Assembly: GCA_963576475.1 (NCBI GenBank)
Contig: OY754979.1
Coordinates: forward strand, 34,075,778 to 34,139,777
Source: Molanna angustata
Taxonomy: Eukaryota; Arthropoda; Insecta; Trichoptera; Molannidae
Length of the DNA: 64,000 nucleotides
Direction: 5' to 3'
Each line of letters starts with the position of its first letter. The first letter of the stretch is position 1. Below are positions 29,597 to 41,837 of this stretch, one piece after another. The position numbers and the translations under genes are program-made. The notes beneath the pieces were generated by a model that was not told the origin of the DNA, made no database searches, and saw nothing but the letters and a program-made list of their open reading frames with translations.

Positions 29597-30737
29597 TTTT
29601 TCAGTACTTCGAGTTGGTACATGAACCAAGCTATCAACAATGTATGAACCACCTCACAAACAGGTAAAAAAGACAAAAATAAAACCAATGTTTGTATTTT
29701 AACACTAGTTACTTCTTTAATTGCTTTCTTTTATTTATTTTAACTGTTAACTCTATTTTCATTTAATAAATACGAAAATATCATGTCATACTCAACAATC
29801 AATGGCGTGACGGTATGTATGTATGTATGTATGTATGTAAATTATGTAATAGTTGGAAGATTCTTGCAGCTAGACCAGATTGTGTTTCATTAAACGTGGA
29901 TTTGACCAATAGTAATTAAAAATAATAAATACGTTTCTCACGTTACTATTGTTTAAAATCGGTAATCAAAAAGTAAAGCGCATAACTCACTTAATTCTAA
30001 CCTCAATTTAGTTGTATCTATGATGAAACCATCTATAATTTATACTATAACTGTGAAGGATCGAACATATATAGTATTTATGTTGTATATTTCTTCAATA
30101 ATTAATATATTTATATCAGTTTTTCGATATCCATTTTTATTTTAAGTAAACGAGACAGAGAGTAGTCAAGACTTATTCGCTTGTAGGTATGCAGAGGGAT
30201 TCTGTTATTGTATTATCTTTTTCACACAGCTATAACATAATATAAGTTCGTCTCTTTCGCAGTCATTATTTGGTAGATAGATAATTTTGATGTGATTGCA
30301 CACTGGAGTAAAAGATAAAATATGTCTGCAGTATGTGTCTATTATTGTATGATCTCTTTCACACTCAATGTATTCTATCGTGTGTACTCTCTCTTGGTGA
30401 TATTGTAAGAATTCGTTAAAATTTACCAATTTTGTAGAGCGTCGATTTTTGTACGACTAAGTATGCATGGCATAAACGATTATGTAATGTATGTAGGTTA
30501 TACATACCTACTATGTCAAATCCAAGAATGCAAGACCAATAAATATATTCATAAATTCCTTATTCATCATTCATTTTTTTATTTATGTATTTGTTTTTAT
30601 ATCAATTTATTACGCACTCGAATACAAGTTGCCACATTCTGGAACACCATGATTTATTTATTTATTTTATTTCATTTAATTCTGGAAACATCATTTATAA
30701 TACACATTTTTGTGAGAAAATACAGTACATAAATTAT

Positions 30738-31382
30738 TTTTACTCCTCATTATCCCAACGGGATAAAGTGGGGAGTTTTCGCATTTTTAAGGTTGTTTTT
30801 ATTGCAGATCATCAACTAGTATCATGCTGAGATTGTATTCTGAAAGTTTCATCACAATTTATCTGTGTGCTGTATACTATGTGCTATGTGCTGTGTGCTG
30901 TATATGTACGGCGTGTTCATTTTAATTTATCGATTTTAGAATAAAGTACTCATTCAATTCATTTCAAATTTTGCAAATTCGTATATCTAATACTCGCTTA
31001 GGCCTCATTAGATTTTGAAGGATATCTGATCAGTGCTTATTACTTTTTTAACTGTCAACTATTTCAAAATGACCCCAAGCTCTGGAAACTTTGATATTTT
31101 TATTTTCGAATTGCTAAAAAGACACATCACTTTCATAAAACGAAAATTCTTCAATAAAACAATACCTACTTATATTTATTAAAATTATTTGATTTTGTGC
31201 ACTGTTTTTTTTTCCTTTCCCAAAAAGCATATAATGCTTGTGCTGAGAAAAAGTTTACGTTTTCAAGTTTTCGTTAAATAATATTTAAATCAAAAATAAT
31301 TTTAAATTTCCCAAAAAAAATTTTAATACTCTGTGGAATGACCTGGTTATGAGGATTATAGCGTTGAACACAAACAAAACTT
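30738..31382 (+). mobile_element. family B element, copy 2
   Basis: Starts TTTTTACTCCTCATTATCCC and ends ...TTATAGCGTTGAACACAAAC. Body matches 23349 and 45099 (GCAGATCATCAACTAGTATC, GACCCCAAGCTCTGG). About 70 bp of extra sequence near 31200-31265 (TTTCCTTTCCCAAAAAGCAT) suggests a small insertion. Confidence 0.6.
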
Positions 31383-31453
31383 TTATATAGGTATTACATG
31401 CTATGTTGAATTTTAAAATTATAATATTTAATAACTAAGAATATATAAACTTA

Positions 31454-31474
31454 CTAGCGGACCCGACAGACGTT

Positions 31475-31512
<38 letters not shown>

Positions 31513-32363
31513 AAGCAAATGTATTAGAATTATTATATTGACTAATAAATTCACAAAAAAAATACGAAACACAGAATCCCCTAATAATTGATTCTATTAT
31601 TTGAGTTGGATATTTAGAGGTTTGGAGAAAGACTGTTCAAAGAATAATCTTGGTTCATATTGAATTTTGTCCAGTTATCATTTAAAAAAATTAGAAATGC
31701 CATAAGATTATCTGTATGTCTTTCAAACAAAATGTATATTTATAACCTTATTTTATAGTAAAATATATATTTATAACCTCACTTTACATTACGGATGTTT
31801 ATAAAATTCGGCTATCAAGAACAGAATATATCACAATATAATAATATTACACGATAATATAATGATAATATACATAAAACTAAATAATTTAATATAATAT
31901 TCATAAATTAATTTAAATATTTAAACGTAAATATTACGAAACATTACATTGAGATAACTTTGATATACCTATCGTCATAATACCACTTAATAAAACAGAA
32001 TATACTTGTAAAAAAACTATATAGCTTTATACAATAATAATAAGAAAATATACAAATGACTTAATAATTTCATAAGATATTAAAAATATGAAAACAAAAA
32101 CATCAAGTTTTAATGACATAACCAACATTGCATAATATTATGACATATTGGAAACCAATGTTCCCACTATTCAAAATGCGTATTCCGAAAATATTTATAA
32201 CGATTCCCATTTTTATTATTCTTTTATTAAATTCCTTTTTGTGAATCTAATCCATTCAGGGACTCACATAAATACACACAAAAAGTTTCATCAAAATCGG
32301 TTCAGCCGTTTAGGAGGAGTTCAGTGACATACACACGTACGGAAGAATTATATATACAAAGAT
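31454..32363. repeat. dispersed repeat starting CGGACCCGACAGACGTTGTC, with (CT)n
   Basis: Begins ACTAGCGGACCCGACAGACG, carries a (CT)n tract at 31483-31511, and ends with TCATCAAAATCGGTTCAGCC GTTTAGGAGG then TACGGAAGAATTATATATAC. By recollection these two ends are common in lepidopteran repeat libraries; the class is not clear to me. About 900 bp, very AT-rich interior. Confidence 0.5.
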
Positions 32364-32431
32364 GTATGTAGGTTATTGCTTCGGAACACACTTTGTCTAG
32401 TGGAGCAGTTATCCAAAAATAAAATTAATAC

Positions 32432-33220
32432 ATACATACCATCACGCCATATCCCTTACGGGGTAAGCAGAGAGAACCGAGCGCCATACTTCTCTATTTT
32501 TGCACACATTTCTGGCTTCCTTTACATCCATGCATTGTCTCATACATGCTCGTCGATTGTTCAAACTTTTTATGTTTCCTTCTTTCAAAATATCATTCAC
32601 ATGATCATGCCATCCCTTTCTGGGGCGACCTCTGCTATTCACTCCATCTCTTGCACCCATTTATATTTTTTTGGTCAGTCGTTCATCGTTCATTCTTTCT
32701 ATATGTCCAAACCACCTTAAAGCATTCACTTTAATTTTACATATAATATCCTTCTTTAACTTGCATTCTCTCCTTATGTCCTCATTTTTTATTCTTCATA
32801 TATCGTTCTATTACATACTCTTCTTAGTGATCTCATTTCTACAGCATTTATTCTACTTTCATGTGTTCTTTGCCAGGTCCATGTTTCACTAGCATACGTC
32901 AAAGAAGGCACCACAATTGCATTGTGTACGCAATTTTGGCTTCCTTTGTGATGCTTGGATCGGCCATTACTGGTCAAAGTGCTCCGTTTATTCTATTCCC
33001 TGCCATAACTCTTCTTTCAATATCTTTATCGGGTCTTCCATTCCGTTCAAACATACTCCCCAAATATAAATATTCCTCAACTTGTTCTAGCCATTCGTTC
33101 TCTACTTTTATCATACATACAGTTATACTTTCAGTCTTTCAAATACCAATATCTTAGATTTACTAACATTCATTCTCAGCCCATTTTGCAGACATCCATC
33201 ATACACTTTATTCGCTAAAA
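32432..33220 (-). mobile_element. RTE-like LINE 3' fragment
   Basis: Minus-strand copy of the 61106-62838 element: tail ATACATACATACCATCACGC at the left, then the C-terminus WRSVLSAYPVRDMA, GRPRKGWHDHVNDILKEGN, and farther right ASETWTWQRTHESRINAVEM. Frameshifted between 32660 and 32790 and truncated near 33220 before the RT core. Confidence 0.8.
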
Positions 33221-33825
33221 TTAATAAAGATCCATAATACGTTTATAAAATCAAATAAATAATAAACCTATCCATTTTACAAATGCAGAATGAAAACACA
33301 GAAAAAAAGTGTGCCTTCACCGGAAATCGACAACTGGGACTTACGGCAAAGGAGCCAGAATCTAACTGACAACAGGCGACAACAAATAAAAAAAGGTTGT
33401 TATAATATAATCATTTTCGTATATATAAATTTTGTGTCAAAATAATTATAATGGATCTACTCAGTTGCAATTAAATACAATTTTTTGATATACAAACAAG
33501 AAACTTAATACGGATCTTGTATGAATAATCTCACAGTTATTTCATAGATGGCAGCACAAACCCTATTTTGAGTAAAATATTTCTTTGAGTAATAAAACTA
33601 GGTATTACATAATATAATAACCGTAGTTTGAGCTTAAACTTAAAATTTGTTTGTTTGACGTTGTCTATGGTTACAAATAAGAACATTATTGTGCTATGTG
33701 TTTTCATTTCATAGTTGCGAAAAAGATAAGATTTTATATTACTTTTTGATAAGAAACGTCTCAATTTACGCGGTTTTTAACCGACTTCCAAAAACGGAAA
33801 TCGCGATATTTTTATACTGTTTAAA

Positions 33826-34662
33826 ATTTTGATACAATAAAAATACACTAATCAAAAATTCATTCAAGGATTGTCAAAATCTAAAGAAAAAAATCTATGG
33901 TTTGCCATATTTATGTGTACTGAATTTCATATTTGTATGAAAAATGTATAAAACAGAAGTAAAATAGCTTCTGTATGGGAAAACTGAATGATCAACTTCA
34001 TATTGATATTGCATGTGTCTCTATAGACAAGTGTATTTTTACTCACCACTTCTATCTTCCTCAAGGGGTAGGCAGAGAGAACCGAACACCGCATTCTTCT
34101 ATATTGACACATAATTCGCTTCATCAACATTGATACACTGTCTCATACATGCTCATCTTGCTGGTAATGCAATTTTACTTAAAATTTCTCAACAAATATC
34201 ATGTAAAAAATGCATACCTACAATGATTTCCGTGACAATGTTTTTGTGTGTATGGTGTATTGCGAAAACTTTTGTCCTCTGGGAATCTCATATCTGTTTA
34301 AGAATCTGATAGAATGTACTTCATAAAAATGCATTTAGAGATTGTCAACCTTTCAAGAAGAAAAATGAACAATTACTTTGGTTTGGAGAGTTTAGTGTTG
34401 GCCACAACCCACTCGTTTAAATTTATTTTACTAATGAATAAAAAAATTTAAAAATAATCATGTTTTATTTAACTACCTTCAAGTTTAATGTAAATTTTAC
34501 TTTATTTGAACAAGCAAGCGTATTGATTATTTGTAAACATTAATACTGTTGATAAGTGAAATCGATAAATATAGATTTTGCGAATCTTTGTTTGAGGTGC
34601 ATTGAGTCTGCATTTGTGACGTCAAAATTCAATTCAGGTTTAGTATTTCACCTTGATGCAAT
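33826..34662 (+). repeat. long dispersed duplicate, partner of 25057-25895
   Basis: Same order of blocks as the 25-kb copy (GATACAATAAAAATACACTA ... GTGACGTCAAAATTCAATTC), including the minus-strand RTE scrap at about 34060-34160 and a family C 3' end at 34385-34430. Another short family C copy follows at 34655-34850. Confidence 0.75.
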
Positions 34663-34981
34663 TTTACATAAAATTTCTCAAAAGGTATCATGTAGAAAAT
34701 ATATACTATGAGTTTCGTGACGATGTTTTTGTGTGTTTGGTGTACCTAATGTGAAAACTTTGTCCTCTGGAAATCTTATATTTGTTTAAAAATCTAATAA
34801 CTATGGTGTGGAGAGTTTAGTGTTGGCCACAACCCACTCATTTTTAAATATGTTCAGCGATCTATTTTTACCACGTTGACCGCTTTCGATGATTATTTTT
34901 TAATTAGAAAGAGGGTATCAACCGGTTGGTCCAAATACAATTTGGTCAAGATAATAATAATATGATCATGGAATCCATGAG

Positions 34982-35297
34982 TAAAGCGGGGTTTACACGG
35001 ATCGATTTTTGTCGTGCGGCTAGTTGCTTCACAAATCGACTCAAGAATAGGTGTTCGTGCCGGAATTGAAATAGTTAGTTATTCAATTATTCAAGAATTG
35101 CTGATCGTTTTACACGGTCGATTTTAGTCACCAGCCGCATGCGGCCGGTCACCGTGCGGCCAAAGTCGGATGCCTACCAACTTTGGGGCTTGCGGCTTTA
35201 ATCACTTGCGACCTAGTCGAATTGCCATTTAGACGGTCGATTTTCGCCGTGCGGCGGAAATCGTGCGGCTTTAGTCACCCGTGTAAACCCCGCTTAA
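34982..35297. mobile_element. MITE with TAA target duplication (PIF/Harbinger-like)
   Basis: 310-bp element 34985-35294 with ends AGCGGGGTTTACACGG / CCGTGTAAACCCCGCT, flanked on both sides by TAA. It is locally GC-rich, with repeated GTGCGGC and CGGTCGATTTT motifs, unlike its surroundings. A 3-bp TWA duplication fits PIF/Harbinger; no transposase. Confidence 0.75.
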
Positions 35298-35314
35298 TTC
35301 ATCACATTCTTCAA

Positions 35315-35530
35315 CATGCACTTCAGCGATAAGAACTCTTAACAACGTTGTCCGATTTTAATGATTTCTTTTTTAATATGAAGGAAGTACTTCAGAGATG
35401 ATCACACATATGAATTTCATCCAGTTCTGATGTTGGAGCTCACAATAAAAAAAATTATATCACTTCAGTTTGCAAAATCGTCTACAATTAATAAAAACTC
35501 TTTACCACGTCGTTCGAAATCAATTCTTTT
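35315..35530 (+). repeat. dispersed repeat family G, copy
   Basis: Carries TGTCCGATTTTAATGATTTC, GAGATGATCACACATATGAA and GCAAAATCGTCTACAATTAA; an inverted relative is at 49005-49190. The 32-bp array C starts directly at its right edge. Confidence 0.45.
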
Positions 35531-37528
35531 GTGATTAAAAGAGCGTTTAGATTATGATTTTAGTGATTGAGAAATGGGTTCGATTATGATGTGATTAAAA
35601 AATCATTTGGTTCATTATTTGAGTGATTGAGACAGCGTTTTGATTATAATTTTAACGATTGAGACAGCGTTTTGATTATAATTTTAACGATTGAGACAGC
35701 GTTTTGATTATAATTTTAACGATTGAGACAGCGTTTTGATTATAATTTTAATGATTGAGACAGCGTTTTGATTATAATTTTAACGATTGAGACAGCGTTT
35801 TGATTAAAATTTTAACGATTGAGACAGCGTTTTGATTATAAATTTAATGATTGAGACAGCGTTTTGATTATAATTTTAACGATTGAGACAGCGTTTTGAT
35901 TATAATTTTAACGATTGAGACAGCGTTTTGATTATAATTTTAACGATTGAGACAGCGTTTTGATTATAATTTTAACGATTGAGACAGCGTTTTGATTATA
36001 ATTTTAATGATTGAGACAGCGTTTTGATTATAATTTTAACGATTGAGACAGCGTTTGATTATAATTTTAACGATTGAGACAGCGTTTTGATTATAATTTT
36101 AACGATTGAGACAGCGTTTTGATTATAATTTTAATGATTGAGACAGCGTTTTGATTATAATTTTAACGATTGAGACAGCGTTTTGATTAAAATTTTAACG
36201 ATTGAGACAGCGTTTTGATTATAATTTTAATGATTGAGACAGCGTTTTGATTATAATTTTAATGATTGAGACAGCGTTTTGATTATAATTTTAATGATTG
36301 AGACAGCGTTTTGATTATAATTTTAACGATTGAGACAGCGTTTTGATTATAATTTTAACGATTGAGACAGCGTTTTGATTATAATTTTAATGATTGAGAC
36401 AGCGTTTTGATTATAATTTTAACGATTGAGACAGCGTTTTGATTATAATTTTAACGATTGAGACAGCGTTTTGATTATAATTTTAACGATTGAGACAGCG
36501 TTTTGATTATAATTTTAATGATTGAGACAGCGTTTTGATTATAATTTTAACGATTGAGACAGCGTTTTGATTAAAATTTTAACGATTGAGACAGCGTTTT
36601 GATTATAATTTTAATGATTGAGACAGCGTTTTGATTATAATTTTAATGATTGAGACAGTGTTTTGATTATAATTTTAATGATTGAGACAGCGTTTTGATT
36701 ATAATTTTAACGATTGAGACAGCGTTTTGATTATAATTTTAACGATTGAGACAGCGTTTTGATTATAATTTTAATGATTGAGACAGCGTTTTGATTATAA
36801 TTTTAACGATTGAGACAGCGTTTTGATTATAATTTTAATGATTGAGACAGCGTTTTGATTATAATTTTAATGATTGAGACAGCGTTTTGATTATAATTTT
36901 AACGATTGAGACAGCGTTTTGATTATAATTTTAACGATTGAGACAGCGTTTTGATTATAATTTTAATGATTGAGACAGCGTTTTAATTATAATTTTAATG
37001 ATTGAGACAGCGTTTTGATTATAATTTTAATGATTGAGACAGCGTTTTGATTATAATTTTAATGATTGAGACAGCGTTTTAATTATAATTTTAATGATTG
37101 AGACAGCGTTTTGATTATAATTTTAATGATTGAGACAGCGTTTTGATTATAATTTTAATGATTGAGACAGCGTTTTAATTATAATTTTAATGATTGAGAC
37201 AGCGTTTTGATTTTAATTTTAATGATTGAGACAGCGTTTCGATTATAATTTTAATGATTGAGACAGCGTTTTGATTATAATTTTAATGATTGAGACAGCG
37301 TTTTGATTATAATTTTAACGATTGAGACAGCGTTTTGATTATAATTTTAACGATTGAGACAGCGTTTTGATTATAATTTTAATGATTGAGACAGCGTTTT
37401 GATTATAATTTTAATGATTGAGACAGCGTTTTGATTATAATTTTAATGATTGAGACAGCGTTTTGATTATGATTTTAATGATTGAGACAGCGTTTTGATT
37501 ATAATTTTAATGATTGAGACAGCGTTTA
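35531..37528. repeat. minisatellite C, 32-bp unit, about 63 copies, 12-mer higher-order pattern
   Basis: Unit GATTGAGACAGCGTTTTGAT plus TATAATTTTAAY (Y = C or T). The first three to four units are degenerate, as expected at an array edge; the core from about 35622 is nearly uniform apart from one 31-bp unit near 36053. The rare variant GATTAAAATT starts at 35802, 36185 and 36569, i.e. every 12 units (383 bp because of the 31-bp unit, then 384 bp), with largely conserved C/T order between. Confidence 0.97.
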
Positions 37529-38335
37529 CGGATAGAGAGAGAGAGAAACACTCGTTACAATACGGATTACATGAAAAAATCAGACCATATTTCTACACAA
37601 TATAAAATTTAAATATAAATATCCGTGAAAATATCTATAAACAAAACCGTGAATATCAAAGACTGTTTAACTTACTTTCAATACACGATTTTATCAAATA
37701 AGTGTGATAAAATAATATACATTTTATCTCTTATGATTAATAAATATCATTTTAATAACTTGATTAACGCACTTATAATCATTAGGTTAATTTCAAACGA
37801 TTTATAATTTGTTTTCTAATATTTCTTTAGATACCGTCAAACATTATCTGTCGATTTACACTACTTCGGTTGTAAAAATTCCAACACAACTAAAAATGAA
37901 TTAGTATTTTTTTCTTATCAATTAACTGTGCGAAGTGTTGGTCGATTATCGAATATCTTTTGTAACGATAAGAAAAAATAATATATAGCTATGTGAGTGT
38001 ACTATAGGTACTACATATATTATCTATGTATCTATTTATACGCATGGAGGACTGAATTTAGTGTATGTACATCTTGTAATTAAGTAACAACCTAAAAATT
38101 GATATATTTTTCACATAACATACATGACATTTTAATGAACTGGGCTAGACTAATGAAACAATAGCTATTGATGGTTGATTCGTATACATAATAGAAGTAA
38201 TTTGATGACATAATTTGGTACAGAATTGAAATATACTGTCAAATTAAAGTAGTCAAAACACACATGTATACGTTGCACTTTTTTTAAATATTTTTAAAAA
38301 TCTACCTACATGCCAAAATAAAGACATTTTGACCA
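37529..38335. other. AT-rich spacer, nothing recognised
   Basis: No repeat family, gene or structured element that I can support, apart from a short (GA)n run at 37534-37546 at the edge of array C. Confidence 0.4.
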
Positions 38336-38339
38336 TATA

Positions 38340-38625
38340 CACTTTACAAAATTTGCAATAATTTGATTGACTCGCCGGACATACTCAATAATATATCATT
38401 CCATATACCAAATAGACATACCCACTCACATAATTTATTCCACTTACCAGTATGCCACACTAATTACAGATACTTTGCACCTTTGTTTAGAATTCAGCGA
38501 GATTACAATACACATTTCAAACACACGGACATTTTTCACGACACATTACAGCATTATCAAAGACAGATAAAGATGTTCTTAAACCCTAACACACAATCCA
38601 ACAATCACCTCCTCAATCACTAATG
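38340..38625 (+). mobile_element. Jockey-like LINE ORF2 C-terminus
   Basis: Encodes LIDSPDILNNISFHIPNRHT then ...CHTNYRYFAPLFRIQRDYNT... and a stop at 38623, the shape of the C-terminal end of Jockey-type ORF2 (LINFxxPxxxxR ... TNY...PLxRxxxxYN). Only the end remains; no tail is evident before the Helitron-like copy at 38706. Confidence 0.55.
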
Positions 38626-38705
38626 ATCCCGGTCCTCCTTGTCATCCTAAAACATATTATGTACCTACTTGTTTTTTTCTTATATTATTGTACTTTTATA
38701 TTATT

Positions 38706-39708
38706 ACTAGTTGCATGTAACACATGAGATCCAACTGTCGATAGCGATAGTATGTATAGTTGAAGAATATGTACCAAACTATAAACCCATAGATACAAAT
38801 TATTGAATATTTTCAGATATTTTGTTTTCTATACAACATATGTAGGTATGTATGTCAAGATAGGATAGTATGGAGGAAGATCCTTTTTCCTACCCAGAAT
38901 ATGCAAATAGCATGATGGTATGTATGTATGTTTGGAGATGAAGTATCAAACTATTAAGTCTTCTTACATATTGTGTATAGGCGACTGCCATACAAAATGT
39001 ATGAAGCGATGTCGTCACTAAATTCAATTTTTAAAAAAATTGTTAAAAAAAAATTGAGATCTTCTACTACAATGTAAATATTTTTTATAGAAAATTAAAT
39101 TATCTAGTTGGGGTGTTTCGGCTTTTTTCGATAATTGTAAAAGTTTTGGAAATATAGGCAGTTAAACTCATAAATTTATCATAAAAAAAATATTTTTCTT
39201 AATAAAAAATGTTTGAGAAACCCTGGAATTTTTTTGAAAAAACTTGTTTGAGATTTTGTATTTGTCTATGTTTGTACCAATTTTCAGCGTTCTACCGTTT
39301 ATGGTTTCTGAGATATATGGAAAAATAAAATAAAAATTCAAAAGTTAATAACCCCTGACTGAAACAAAAATTCAAAATTCCGAGTATAAAAGTTTTGTAG
39401 GCCTGTAACTGTTTATATATTCTGAAATTTTAGGCTCTGTAAATTGAGCGGATCAAAAGTTATAAGGGGGGGGGGACACACAGACACACACACACACAGA
39501 CACACGAAATGTTCTACTCCGAATTCTGAGTAAATCCGTGTATGGAACATATATGCTGCGAAGCCTCTAAGTTGGTGTTTTTTGACTTCAAAGTTGGAAA
39601 AGCCGTGAAAAAAGTAGACCTCTCCATACAATTCTCGCGTATTCTGGCTTGATACATTGTCGATATGTTAAGAGAACAAAGTTCTCCTGAACAAATCGAC
39701 AGTTGGAT
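38706..39708 (-). mobile_element. Helitron-like non-autonomous element, copy 1
   Basis: On the minus strand it begins A|TCCAACTGTCGAT (39708 downward) and ends in CTAG|T at 38707, with a CATGT-GTT-ACATG hairpin 3 nt before CTAG and an inverted copy of the 5' end (CGACAGTTGGAT) upstream of the hairpin. 5' TC, 3' CTAG, 3' hairpin and A/T flanks with no TSD are Helitron features. About 8 differences from copy 2 at 45832-46840 over 1 kb. Non-coding. Confidence 0.75.
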
Positions 39709-39732
39709 TATTTTTTATGTATCTTTTCTCTT

Positions 39733-40235
39733 TTTACTCCTCACTAACACAAGGTGATATAGTGGGGAGTTATGATTTCGCAATTTTTAAGGGTATTTTT
39801 TTTTTTGCAGATTATCAACTAGTATCATGCTGAGATTGTATTCTGAAAGTTTCATCACAATGTATCTGTGTGTGTGTGCTATGTGCTATGTACGGCGTGT
39901 TCATTTTACTTTATCGATTATAGACTAAAGTACTCATTCGATTCTATTCAAATTTTGCAAATTTGTATATCTAATGCTCACTTAGATCCCATTAGATTTT
40001 GAACGATATATGAATAGTGCTTCTCAATTTTTTTAACTGTCAAATATTTCAAAGTGACCCCAAGCTCAGGAAACTTAAAATTTGAAATTTTTATTTTCAA
40101 ATAGGTAAAAAGGCTCATCACTTTCATAAAATGGCATTCAAGAAATATCAACTTTTCATAATAAAATAAAAAAATAATTAAACAAACTCATTTCATAAAA
40201 TCGCTGAAAATTTTCCATACAAAATTTGAGTACGG
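39733..40235 (+). mobile_element. family B element, copy 3 (3' truncated)
   Basis: Starts TTTTTACTCCTCACTAACAC just 24 bp after the Helitron-like copy; body identical in order to other copies; ends within CCATACAAAATTTGAGTACG, lacking the shared 3' hairpin. Confidence 0.6.
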
Positions 40236-40497
40236 AACATCTTTGACTAGGTATATACCAAAGACCTTATAATAATATATTCTGACTAAAGGTAATATAT
40301 TAACATTATTATTGTGAAATTTGCTCTGTTTTTGTTAAATTATTATTTAATTTTACTCTTTTACATCATTTTTCATAATATCTTATATGAATATTAGGAA
40401 AATGTTTATTTTATCAGTTTTTTTTAGAAACCGAACGTCATGATAGTTTATTTTCTAGGAATATACTAGTTACAAATAAATATTTTGTGTTTTTTTA

Positions 40498-40920
40498 CAT
40501 ACATACTATCATGCCTTGTTCATATTGAGGTAGGCAGAGAGAACTGAGCGCCATACTTTCCTTTCCTGATATACTTTTCTCGCTTCACTTAATCCAAACA
40601 TTGCCTCATGCACACTCTCCTACTATCTACACATCAGATTCCATTCATGTGATTTAAATGAGTCTTTCTCGACCGACCTCTATCTCTTATTCCGCATCTT
40701 TTAGCCATGTATAATTTTTTTGTCAACTGTTCTTCATCTGTTCTTTCTATGTGGCCGAACCACTTAAGGACATATATTATATTTTTATTTTGCATGTGGT
40801 GTCCTTTTCCAACATACATTCTGTTCTTGTGCTTACTTTTTTTATTCAATCACACATCGTCTTATTACACATTTGTCTGAGAGACCTCATTTCAACGGCA
40901 GTTATTCTACTTGGGAAACT
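40498..40920 (-). mobile_element. RTE-like LINE 3' fragment, decayed
   Basis: Minus-strand relic with tail ACATACATACTATCATGCCT, then KWFGHIERTDEEQLTKKLYM and KTHLNHMNGI-like coding. Several frameshifts. Confidence 0.65.
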
Positions 40921-41519
40921 TGATGTTTTACTATGTTGTTTTGAAAAATATATAAAAAGAACATTATTTACATTGAATTACATTCATGTATTCTCAATGT
41001 AACATAAAGAAATTAAGTTTATAAAAAATAACAAAACAAATAATATTCATCAACTACTAATTTCCCATGTAAAGTTTGAATTTAGAACAACTTGTATAGA
41101 CTTAATATTGATTTTTGAAATCATAATATTGTGTATGTTCATCATGAGTAACAAACAACTATATTTTTCCAGACCAGCCATTACATGTCATGCATAGAAA
41201 GCTTTCATATTACTATATATAATTTATATTTCACAAAGTATGCTTTTGAAAAATTTCTTTTAGAATTTTTGGTTTATTGTCTTAAAATTATGCACAAAAG
41301 CTAAATAAATATTTCATGGTATTAGTTAAAGCAGCACTTCAGAGATCAAGTGAATTTTTTTTCCTATATTATGTTTAGTATTATATATTAAAAGTGTTCT
41401 TTGATTGACCAGACTCTATTGAGCAGTCTCTCTCGCACCCACACATTTACAGATCTATGTCACTGTGCACTACGAGCTCAGGAGATTAGTCTGTGTATAA
41501 TAAATCGTTAAATTTTAGT

Positions 41520-41637
<118 letters not shown>

Positions 41638-41837
41638 AAAATAGAAATAGAATAATGTTTATAAAGAAATGCTTTTACTCATAAGCAAAATTTGAATGAA
41701 AAACAGCTTTTGTTATACTGAATGAGGGCAATATAGAAATATTATTTTCAATATTTGTCTTGTTTGTAGTAAATCATTTGTCTAATTTAATTATTATATT
41801 TATAAAATTTCTCATACCTAATGTATGTGATTCTTAT

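Noticed and set aside
30205..30830. Short overlapping frames of 70-90 codons as host genes
   Set aside because: Composition is that of random AT-rich sequence, with no recognisable motif, splice structure or partner; the last part runs into a family B element.
26340..37528. Regular 32-bp repeats as a possible CRISPR array
   Set aside because: Units are directly contiguous with no unique spacers, the repeats drift gradually, and the genome is clearly eukaryotic.
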